In this document: positions 9,153 to 18,000 of the stretch, one piece after another
Layout of the letters: every line of letters starts with the position of its first letter
How positions within the stretch are numbered: position 1 is the stretch's first letter
DNA from: CAVSQX01 sp963730225
GTDB taxonomy: Bacteria; Planctomycetota; Phycisphaerae; Tepidisphaerales; Tepidisphaeraceae
Direction of reading: 5' to 3'
Assembly (NCBI GenBank): GCA_963730225.1
Contig: CAVSQX010000001.1
Coordinates: 558,001-622,000, forward strand
DNA length: 64,000 nt
Notes under the pieces: model-generated
The model's database searches: none
The model's input: the letters and a program-made list of their open reading frames with translations, nothing else
What the model was told of the DNA's origin: nothing
Position numbers and translations under genes: made by a program

Positions 9153-9734
9153 ATGGGCAAGCCGGCGGTATTTTTTGATCGGGACAACACTCTGCTTGTA
9201 AGCGACGGATATTTGGGCGACGCCTCGCGGGTGATTCTTGTCGACGGGGCCGCGGAGGCGGTGGCACGGGTGCGGAATATGGGATTTGCAACGGTGGTCA
9301 TCAGCAACCAGAGCGGCGTGGCCAGGGGAATGTTCGGCGAAGCGGAGGTTCACGCGGTGAATCGGCGGATGGATGAACTGCTGAGAAATGAAAACCCCCA
9401 GGCGATGATCGACCGTCACGAATTCTGTCCGTTTCATCCGCAGGGGACGGTGGCGGGGTATCGCCGGGAAAGTCGGCTGCGCAAGCCTGCGGCGGGAATG
9501 ATTTTTTCGGCGGCGGCGGCGCTGGATTTGGATTTGCCAAGGAGCTGGGTGATCGGCGATGCGCCCCGAGACATCGTGGCGGGCAAGACGGCCGGATGCA
9601 AAACGATTCTGTTTTGCGATCCGAATCTCGCGCCGTCGTCGGCGGCGCGGGAGAGCGATGTCACGGCGGATTTTCGGGTGCAAAGTTTGCGTGAGGCGGT
9701 TGAGACGATCTCGCGATTTGGAGAATTGACATGA
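9153..9734 (+). CDS. HAD-superfamily (subfamily IIIA) phosphatase, GmhB/histidinol-phosphatase-like
   Basis: 193 residues from ATG 9153; an in-frame TTG at 9129 is less likely. HAD motifs are intact: FFDRDNTLL (nucleophile D9, acid D11), VVISNQSGVARG, RKPAAGM and WVIGDAPRDIVAGK. It resembles D-glycero-D-manno-heptose-1,7-bisphosphate phosphatase. However, the loop that normally holds zinc-binding cysteines reads CPFHPQGTVAGYRRESRLRK, with a single Cys, so zinc binding is probably lost and the substrate may differ. It overlaps the downstream GH3 gene by 4 bp. Confidence 0.82.
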   Translation: MGKPAVFFDRDNTLLVSDGYLGDASRVILVDGAAEAVARVRNMGFATVVISNQSGVARGMFGEAEVHAVNRRMDELLRNENPQAMIDRHEFCPFHPQGTVAGYRRESRLRKPAAGMIFSAAAALDLDLPRSWVIGDAPRDIVAGKTAGCKTILFCDPNLAPSSAARESDVTADFRVQSLREAVETISRFGELT

Positions 9735-11940
9735 GGCGATGGTTCTTGGGCGTGGTGACGGCGATTCTGCTCTCCCGGGCGGGGGCGGCAGCCCCGGTGT
9801 ATTTGGACCCCAGCCAACCGACCGAAGCGCGGGTGGAGGATTTGCTCGGTCGGATGACGCTGGAGGAAAAAGTTTCGCTGGTGCATGCCGATTCCAAATT
9901 CAGCACGCCGGCGATTGCGCGGCTGGGAATTCCGCAGCGGTGGATGTCGGATGGTCCCAACGGGGTGCGCGAAGATATTTCGGCGGATTCGTGGGACCCG
10001 GCCGGTCACACGGATGATTTTTCGACGGCGATGCCGACGGACATCGCGCTGGCGGCGACGTGGAACCCGCCGTTGGCCGGCAGCTTTGGGGCGGTGATCG
10101 GGCAGGAAGCGCGGCGACGAGGCAAGCAGATCATGCTGGGGCCGGCGGTGAACATTCAGCGCACGCCGCTGTGCGGAAGGAATTTCGAGTACATGGGCGA
10201 GGATCCGTGGCTGACCTCGCGCATCGCGGTGGGATACATCAAGGGAGAACAGGGGCAGGGAGTTTCGTCGTGTGTGAAGCATTTTGTCGCGAACAACCAG
10301 GAACAGGACCGCGATTCGATCAATGTGGAAGTGGATGAGCGGGCGCTGCGGGAGATTTATCTGCCGGCATTCCGGGCGGCGGTGCGGGAGGCGGGCGTGC
10401 TGAGCGTGATGGGGGCATACAACCAGCTTCGCGGGCAGCACTGCTGCGAGAATGATTATCTGCTGAACAAGATTCTCAAGGGCGAATGGGGATTCAAGGG
10501 ATTGGTGATGTCGGACTGGGGCGGCGCGCACGACACGACCGAGGCGGCGATGAACGGGCTGGATCTGGAGATGGGAACGGACAAGCCGTACGACCAATAC
10601 TATCTGGCCGGGCCGTTTCTGGAGGGATTGAAGAGTGGGAAATATCCGATGTCGATGCTGGACGACAAAGTTCGGCGAAATCTGCGCGTGATGTTTCTGA
10701 CGCATGCGTTCGACCCGGCGGACATGCAAAAGCCCGGATCGCTGAACACGGCCGATCACCAGGCGACGGCGCGGAAAGTGGCGGAGGAGGCGATGGTGCT
10801 GCTGAAGAACGACGGCGGATTGCTGCCGCTGGACCATCAGCAGATCAAGACGCTGGCGGTGATCGGAGAAAACGCGGTGACCAAATTCTGCCACGGCGGG
10901 GAGAGCTCGGAAATCAAGGCGTTTTACGAAGTGACGCCGCTGGAGGGAATCGTCAACCGGGTGGGAGCGGGAACGAATGTGATTTTCTCGATGGGATATC
11001 AGCGGCCCCCGGAGCCAAGGCGAGACGAAGATCAAGCAGAGGCAGAACGCAAAGCGCAGCGGCAAGCGGAGTTGGCGCGTGAGCTGGCGGACCAGGCGGT
11101 GACGGCGGCGAAATCGGCCGACGCGGTGATTTTTGTCGGGGGCCTGAATCATTCCAGGAACATGGACACCGAGGGATCGGACCGAAAGGACCTCTCGCTG
11201 CCGTACGGTCAGGCGGAGCTGATCGCTCGAATCGTCGCGGCCAATCCTGCGCACGGCGGTGGTGCTGATCAACGGGGCGGCGGTGGAGATGGATTCGTGG
11301 CTGGGTCAGACGCCGGCGGTGCTGGAAGCGTGGTACCCGGGAATGGAGGGAGGAAACGCGCGTGGCGCACGTGTTGTTTGGGGACGTGAATCCATCGGGA
11401 AAACTGCCGTGCACGTTTCCAAAGCGGTTGGAAGATTCGCCGGCGCATGCGATGGGGAATTACCCGGGAACCGACGGCGTGGTGAAATACGCGGAAGGCC
11501 TGCTGGTGGGTTATCGGTGGTTCGACACGAAAAAGATCGAGCCGCTGTTTCCGTTCGGGTATGGATTGTCGTACACGCATTTCGATTATGCGAATCTGAA
11601 GATTACGCCCGATGCCGATGGAGCCAGCGTGCAGTGCGACGTGACCAACAGCGGGAAAGTGGATGGAGCGGAGGTGGTGCAGGTTTATGTTCATCAGAAC
11701 AACCCGAGCCTGCCGCGGCCGGAAAAGGAATTGAAGGGATTTGAAAAAGTGTTTGTGCGGGCGGGGCAGACGCGGACGATTTCCATTCCGCTGGGCGAGC
11801 GCGCGTTTGCGTTTTACGATCCGAAGCACAGCGGATGGATCGCCGAGGCGGATGAGTTTTCGATTCAGGTCGGCAGTTCGTCGCGCGATATTCGGCTGGA
11901 AGGAAAATTCAATCGGCCCCAGACAACGAGCGTGGAGTGA
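9731..11940 (+). CDS. Secreted GH3 beta-glucosidase, reading frame broken twice
   Basis: Glycoside hydrolase family 3 enzyme (~736 residues) with an N-terminal signal peptide ending near RAGAAAPVY. Visible: LGRMTLEEKVSLVH, RLGIPQRWMSDGPNGVRED, KHFVANNQEQDR and the nucleophile segment GLVMSDWGGAHDT. The C-terminal domain carries LFPFGYGLSYTHFDY and a fibronectin III-like tail. Two single-base insertions break the frame: near 11246-11252 (between AANP and TAVVLINGAAVEMDSW) and near 11357-11362 (between GMEGGNA and AHVLFGDVNPSGK). All three pieces align to one GH3 protein. It would release glucose from beta-glucosides outside the cytoplasm. Downstream gene overlaps by 1 bp. Confidence 0.85.
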
Positions 11941-13373
11941 TGAGCGAGACGGGCGCGTATTTTTCAAAGGCGCTGGAGCTGCACAAATCGGGGCGGTTGG
12001 CGGAGGCGGTGGAGTTGTATCAGCGGCATCTGGCGGAGCATCCAAGAGATGCACAGGCGATGCATCTGCTGGGAGCGGCCCTGGCGGGCGTCGGGCGGCG
12101 GGATGATGCGCTGAGGTGGATGGGAAAATCGGTGGCGACCGCGCCGACGGCGGGCGGGCATTTCAATCTGGGGGCGCTGCTGCATCAGATGGGGAACTTT
12201 CCCGAGGCGGCGGAGCAATTCCGAATGGCGGCGACGATTCAGCCCGATCTGACGCCGGCGCATTTGAGCCTGGGAATGTCGCTGGAGGAAATCGGACGGC
12301 TCGACGATGCGCTGCACGAATATCGCAAAACGGTGGCATTGAATCCGAACGACGCCAACGCCTGGCAGCGCCTGGGGGCGGCGGCCAAGCAACTGAATTT
12401 CGCGGGAGAATCGGTCGAGGCGTTTGGGCGAGCGGTGCAGCTTCGGCCGGGCGAGGCGGTGGACCATTACAATTTTGCGCAGGCGTTGTTGCTGGGCGGC
12501 GATCTGGCGCGCGGGTGGGAAGAGCTGGAATGGAGAAAGCATCTTCCGGGGATAGCGTTGGCCGGTGGCGCGGAGTGGGACGGATCAGACCCGGCGGGAA
12601 AAACACTGTTCTTTTTTGTCGAATACGGAATGGGGGATGCGATTCAATTTGTACGTTTCGTGCCGCAGATCGCCAGGCGCGGAGCGAGGGTGATCGTCGG
12701 GTGCTGGCCGGCATTGCGGCGCGTGATGAAGTCGATCGAGGGCGTGAACCAGGTCAGCGGGCCCGATGAGCCGTTGCCGGCGTACGATGCTTACGCTCGG
12801 ATGATGTCGTTGGCGCGGCTCGTTGGGGCGAGATTGGAGAGCGTGGCGGAGGCGGTTCCATACGTGCGGGTCGAGCCGACGGTGATTTCGGCTTGGCGGG
12901 AGAAGTTGGCCGGAGACGAGAGCCGGATGAAAATCGGACTGGCGTGGGCGGGGAATCCTGAGCACAGCAATGATCGGAACCGCTCGATCCCGCCGAGGTT
13001 TTTGGCGCCGTTGCTGGAATTGGAGAAGGTGAGTTGGCATTTGCTACAGAAATCGTCACCGCCGGCAGAGCTGGCGGGCGAGCATGTTTTTGGACACGAA
13101 GCGGAACTGAGCGATTTCATGGAGACCGCAGGCTTGATTGCCCAGTTGGATTTGGTGGTGACGGCGGACACGGCGGTGGCCCATCTGGCGGGAGCGATGG
13201 GAAAACCGGTTTGGACATTGCTGCCGTTTGCGCCGGATTGGCGATGGTTGCTGGAGCGAGATGATAGTCCGTGGTATCCGTCGATGCGGCTGTTTCGACA
13301 AACCGCGCGCGGGGACTGGGGCGGTGTGATCGAACGAGTGAAGAGCGCACTGGGACAGAAATTAACAGCGTGA
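11940..13373 (+). CDS. TPR protein with C-terminal glycosyltransferase-9-like domain
   Basis: 477 residues. Residues ~5-190 are about five tetratricopeptide repeats (e.g. SGRLAEAVELYQRHLAEHPR, LGAALAGVGRRDDALRW). After a linker, residues ~215-470 resemble the GT-B fold of ADP-heptose/GT9-like transferases: FFFVEYGMGDAIQFVRFVPQ, KIGLAWAGNPEHSNDRNRSI and the donor-site-like DTAVAHLAGAMGKPVWTL. Such TPR-GT proteins modify proteins or glycans, but the acceptor is unknown. A signal peptide is absent. Start ATG 11940 overlaps the GH3 stop by one base. Confidence 0.82.
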   Translation: MSETGAYFSKALELHKSGRLAEAVELYQRHLAEHPRDAQAMHLLGAALAGVGRRDDALRWMGKSVATAPTAGGHFNLGALLHQMGNFPEAAEQFRMAATIQPDLTPAHLSLGMSLEEIGRLDDALHEYRKTVALNPNDANAWQRLGAAAKQLNFAGESVEAFGRAVQLRPGEAVDHYNFAQALLLGGDLARGWEELEWRKHLPGIALAGGAEWDGSDPAGKTLFFFVEYGMGDAIQFVRFVPQIARRGARVIVGCWPALRRVMKSIEGVNQVSGPDEPLPAYDAYARMMSLARLVGARLESVAEAVPYVRVEPTVISAWREKLAGDESRMKIGLAWAGNPEHSNDRNRSIPPRFLAPLLELEKVSWHLLQKSSPPAELAGEHVFGHEAELSDFMETAGLIAQLDLVVTADTAVAHLAGAMGKPVWTLLPFAPDWRWLLERDDSPWYPSMRLFRQTARGDWGGVIERVKSALGQKLTA

Positions 13374-13409
13374 CAGCGCGGTGAAAATCTGCCGCGCGGC
13401 CACGCTGTC
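13372..13409. terminator. Hairpin between convergent genes
   Basis: GACAGCG (13372-13378) pairs with CGCTGTC (13403-13409), and inside it GCGCGG pairs with CCGCGC. It starts in the stop codon of the TPR gene and lies before the end of the minus-strand redoxin gene, the place for a bidirectional terminator. No strong U tract. Confidence 0.5.
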
Positions 13410-13423
13410 TCAAACCAATCCAT

Positions 13424-14047
13424 TTAGTCGGCGTACTTCACGCTGCAACCGTAGGACTTGGTCTGCGGCGTGGAGACGGTTTGGCCGGCGAGCAATTCGC
13501 TCAGGGCCTGATCGACGTAGTTGATCCGCGCGGAGCCTTTGTCGCCTTCGGGATCGTTGTCGATACCGCCGGAGTAGGCCAGTGCGCCGTCCTTGTTGAT
13601 GATGAACATGTCGGGCGTGGTCTTGGCTCCGTATTCGTGGCCGACGACGCCCTTGGAATCGTTGAGAATCGGATAATCCAGGCTGTTCTGGGAAACCCAA
13701 TTCTTGTTGAAGGCGTTGTCGGCATCGTGGGTGGTGTTGATCGCGAGCCAGACAACATCCTTGGGAGCGAACTTGTCGGCGAGGCTGATCATCGTCTTGG
13801 CTTTGTAGTGCCGCTGCACGTAGGGGCAATTCGGGTTGACCCATTCGAGGACGACGATCTTGCCGGAGTAATCCGCCAGGCTGATCGATTTGCCGTTTTG
13901 GTCCTGAAGCGTGAACTGCGGGGCGGGCTGGCCGATGGCGGCCTTGGCGGCGGACTTGTCATCGCCGCGAGTCGGCAGCGCCAAGGCCACGGCCAGGAGT
14001 GCCGCGGCGGCGCAGGATAGAATAGTGATGCGAGTTGCGAGTCTCAT
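13424..14047 (-). CDS. Secreted peroxiredoxin/thioredoxin-fold (AhpC-TSA/redoxin) protein
   Basis: 207 residues with a signal peptide (about 1-28, ALALPTRG). The redoxin domain starts at IGQPAPQFTLQDQNGKSISL and holds a single active-site-type cysteine, C74, in EWVNPNCPYVQRHY. A second cysteine (C201) is at the end in the KSYGCSVKY motif that recurs in this family and could serve as resolving residue. Predicted periplasmic thiol peroxidase or reductase. It overlaps the upstream DsbD-domain gene by 4 bp, so the two likely form a redox unit. Confidence 0.88.
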   Translation of the reverse strand: MRLATRITILSCAAAALLAVALALPTRGDDKSAAKAAIGQPAPQFTLQDQNGKSISLADYSGKIVVLEWVNPNCPYVQRHYKAKTMISLADKFAPKDVVWLAINTTHDADNAFNKNWVSQNSLDYPILNDSKGVVGHEYGAKTTPDMFIINKDGALAYSGGIDNDPEGDKGSARINYVDQALSELLAGQTVSTPQTKSYGCSVKYAD

Positions 14048-14958
14048 CCGTTGCTCCTTTCGCCAGATCCGTTAGGACTGGAATTAGTTGAATGCGCAGC
14101 CGACGGCTGCGTCGAGGGGTTTTCGATGGAAACGTTCACACCGACGCGCTGCCCGCCGGCGGGCGTGTAGGTTAACACGGCGTCAAGGCGAGCGGGCAAG
14201 GGTGATTTGGCGGGGGAAGACAATGGGTAGGTGGCGACGGTGTCGCGGGCGGTGGTGGTAATCGTGGCATTGCCGACGTCAAAGCCGTTGACGAGGGCGG
14301 GGAAAAGCTGAATGTCGGCGGGAAGATTCTTCCAGTGGATGCGGACGGTGGCCAACGTCGGCGAAAGCTCGGTCTTGATGGTTTGGATATTGGCTTGATC
14401 CTGTGGGCGGGGAAGGCGCTGAGTCCACTGGAAAAACAAATCCTGCGATCCATCCTGTGCGACGTTTGGCGAAGCGTTGGACACGGGCACGCGCAGGCCG
14501 ATTTGCATCGAGCCGGGAAGACAAACGTCCTTGCAGACGAGCCAATCTATTTTTGCAGCGAAGTTCAGATCGGATGGATCGGGGCCGTTGAAGGAATCGG
14601 GCGGCGTTACCGGCACGATGAGCATGACGCGGTTCTGATAGGCGTAATTAATGATGTCGCCGGGCAAACGCAGGAACGTGGGAATTGGATATTGCACGGG
14701 TCCGGCGGTGAAGCCTGGAGGGAGATCGAGTTTGACGCGGGTGGCCATGCCCGAATCACCGGGGTTCGACCAATAGATGTGCCAATCGGGATCGATTTGC
14801 AAAAGAATGCCCAGGTTGAAGGGCTTGGCGGGCTCGACCGCGGCGGTGTCACAAAGCAACGAAACAGAGACATGCGGGGAAGCCGCACCGGCGGCAACGG
14901 ACAGAAATCCGCTGATGAGCAGCGTGAATGGAAGGCAAACCCGCATCGGAAAGGCCAT
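14044..14958 (-). CDS. Secreted DsbD N-terminal-domain-like protein
   Basis: 304 residues from ATG 14958; a TTG at 14976 would add six residues. Signal peptide LPFTLLISGFLSVAAGAAS. The body matches the thiol-shuttle N-domain of DsbD (DsbC/DsbD-alpha type): DPDWHIYWSNPGDSGMATRV, then YPIPTFLRLPGDIINYAYQ, and the cysteine pair in DWLVCKDVCLPG. The membrane and thioredoxin domains of full DsbD are absent, so it would receive electrons from another protein. Paired with the redoxin gene by a 4-bp overlap. C-terminus is low complexity. Confidence 0.85.
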   Translation of the reverse strand: MAFPMRVCLPFTLLISGFLSVAAGAASPHVSVSLLCDTAAVEPAKPFNLGILLQIDPDWHIYWSNPGDSGMATRVKLDLPPGFTAGPVQYPIPTFLRLPGDIINYAYQNRVMLIVPVTPPDSFNGPDPSDLNFAAKIDWLVCKDVCLPGSMQIGLRVPVSNASPNVAQDGSQDLFFQWTQRLPRPQDQANIQTIKTELSPTLATVRIHWKNLPADIQLFPALVNGFDVGNATITTTARDTVATYPLSSPAKSPLPARLDAVLTYTPAGGQRVGVNVSIENPSTQPSAAHSTNSSPNGSGERSNG

Positions 14959-15011
14959 TGGTGTTCCATTGAACAATCGGCGGAGGCGGAAAATTCCGAA
15001 AAGACGCCAGG

Positions 15012-18000
15012 TTACAGATCGGTTTTCAGATCTCCGGCGATGGCGTCGAGTATTTTCGCGCGGGTTTTCCTTGGTCCGTCGAATTCACCGATGAACCAGT
15101 TCAAGCTTGTGCCGCCGAAGAGCATGTCGTTGGTATCGCCGACGTCGACGGTGTTGGCGTTGAGGCTGGCGTGGCTGTTGCCGACGCCGGCGGGAAGCTG
15201 CATGACCGTCCAGCGTGATTGGATGATGGGGGTTTTCTTGTTCAGCTCGTTGTGCAAATCGTTCAGAGCCAGGCGGTCGTCCGGCGTGTCGCCGTCGTAG
15301 GTGGTGGAGCCGGCGATGAGAATATCTTCCTGTGCGCCGCCATGAAGAGTGCTGCGCCCGGAGCCGGCGACGAGAATGTCGCGGCCGGAACGTCCCGAGA
15401 GCATGTCGTTGCCCGAGCCGCCGATGAGGATGTCGTTGCCGTTTTGGCCGATCAGCGTGTCGTTGCCGTCGCCGGCGACGAAATAGCAGTCGCGGTCGAC
15501 ATTCTGGTCTTCGATAAAGTCGTTGCCCGAGAGGCCGAAGGCGACGAGCCGGCCGGTGGGCTTGAAGGAGCCCAGGTTTTTGCCGTCCTCGATGACGCCA
15601 ACGCCGCGGGCATTTCGATTCTGAAAGATAATGTGATCCTTACCGGCGGAGCCGACGACGACCAGATCTTCGTCGCGAGTGTCGATCGGATCGACATCCA
15701 GGCCGGCGCCGTAGACGGTAATGGAAGCGGTGCGGATCAGATTGCCGCCGCGGTCGTCGGAGATTTCGTACTGGAAACTGTCGTCGACGCTGTAGGACGG
15801 CGTGGGCGTGTAGAGGATTGAGCCGTTGGATTCGACGGTGGCCGTTCCCCAGGTTGGGTTGGAGACCACGGTGACGGTGAGCGGGTTGTTGTCGGGATCA
15901 ACGGCGTTGGCCAGCACATCCAGATCGACCGATTCGCCGGGAGTGCGCGTCACCGAAACGGCGGAGGCGATCGGTGGGGAATCGAGAAGATGGTAAATGC
16001 TGACGACATCGGTGCCCTGCGAACCGACGATGGGCCCGCCGGTGGGATTGTTGAGGGACAGATTGATGGTCAGCGTCGGCTCACCGGCGCCGGTGAAGGC
16101 GACTTGGAGCGGGATGTCGGCGACGGTTTGCTGGTCGGCGAAATCGAGCGTGCCGGACAACGCGGTGTAGTCGGTTCCGGCGACGGCGGTTCCGCCGGTC
16201 ACGGAATAATCCACCGTGACGGCTCCGTCCTGGCCGAACTTGCGGTCGACTTCGATCAGCACGGAGCCGTCGTTGTTCAGAATCGTTTCCGAAGCGTAGG
16301 TGAAATCGAATTGCTCGGGCTGTCGGCTGATGGTGATGGTGACCGTTGCGGTGTTGCCGGTGGCGACGCCGTCGTTGTCGGCGTAGGTGAAGGTGTCGAC
16401 GCCGATGAAATTGATGTTGGGCGTGTAGGTGAACGAGCCGTTGGAATTCAAGGTCAGGGTTCCGTTGGCCGGTTGGCTCTGGAGCACGGCGGTGAAGGCG
16501 TTGCCCTGGGAATCGGTATCGTTGGTCAGGACGTTGCCGGTCAGCACGGTGTTTTCGCCATCGACAAACTGATCGGCGACGGCAACGGGGGGAACATCGG
16601 CGACGTGGTGAATCGTGATAACCATGGAGCCGACAGCACCAATGGTGGCTCCACCGGTGGCGTTTTGCAGCAACAGATCGAGAGTTTTGTCGCCGAAGCG
16701 AGCGGCCGAGGATGGAATCTGCAAGGTGATGCCGTCGGTGATTTGCTGGTCGGCGAAATCGAGCGTGCCGGCGGTCAGGTTGTAGTCGACGCCAAGAATG
16801 GCGCTGCCACCGGTGATGACGTAATCCACCGTTGCCGGCTGATCGGCGCCGCTGTTGCGATCGACCGTGATCGAATCGGAGCCGTCGGTGTTGAGCACTG
16901 TTTGGGCAGCCAGGGCAAAATCAAACTCTCCGTGGAAAATCGTCTGCACGACATGAAGGGAGACGGTGGCAACGTTGCTGTTGTTGATGCCGTCGTTGTC
17001 GAAGTAGGTGAAGCTGTCGTTGCCGATGAATCCGGTGTTGGGCGTGTAGGTGAACGAACCGTTGGCGGATAGCGACAACGTGCCGTCGGCCGGCTGGGCT
17101 TGCACGGTGGCGGTCAGGGCATGGCCGGTGTTGCTGATGTCGTTGGTGACGACGTTGCCCATGAGAACCGTGTTCTGGGCGGTGGTGAAGGAATCGTTCA
17201 CGGCCTGCGGAGGAAGGGCGTTGACGGTGATCGTGACGGTGGCGATGTTGCCGTTGTTGATGCCGTCGTTGTCGAGATAGGTGAAGCTGTCGGAGCCGAA
17301 GAAGCCGGTGCTGGGCGTGTAAGTGAAGGAGCCGTTGGCGGCCAGGGAGAGCGTGCCGGCGCTGGGCTGCGTTTGCAGAACGGCGGTGAGCGGATTGCCG
17401 CTGGGGCTGGAATCGTTGGTCAGCACGTTCCCCATGACGGCGGAATTTTCGTTAGTGGTGAAGGAGTCGTTGACGGCCACGGGCGCGGGAACGGCGGTGA
17501 CGGTGATGGAAACCGTGGCGATGTTGCTGTTGTTGATGCCGTCGTTGGCCAGGTAGGTGAACGAATCGGCGCCCACGTATCCGCTGGTGGGCGTGTAGGT
17601 GAAGGAGCCGTTGGAATTGAGCACGAGATTTCCGTGGGCCGGGAGCGTTTGGTCGATGGCGGTCAGAGGATTACCGCTGGGGCTGGTGTCGTTGGTCAGA
17701 ACGTTGCCGGTGGCGGCGGAGTCTTCGGGGGTGGAAACCGAATCATTGTTGGCCACCGGCGGTGTGACGGCGGTAACGGTGATCGAAACGGTGGCGACGT
17801 TGCTGTTGTGAATTCCGTCGTTGGCCAGATAGGTGAACGAATCGCTTCCCACGTATCCGGTGGTGGGCGTGTAGGTGAAGGAGCCGTCGGAATTGAGCAC
17901 GAGATTTCCGTGGGTCGGAAGCGTTTGGTCGACGGCCGTCAGAGGATTGCCGCTGGGGCTGGTGTCGTTGGTCAAAACGTTGCCGGTGGCGGCGGTGTCT

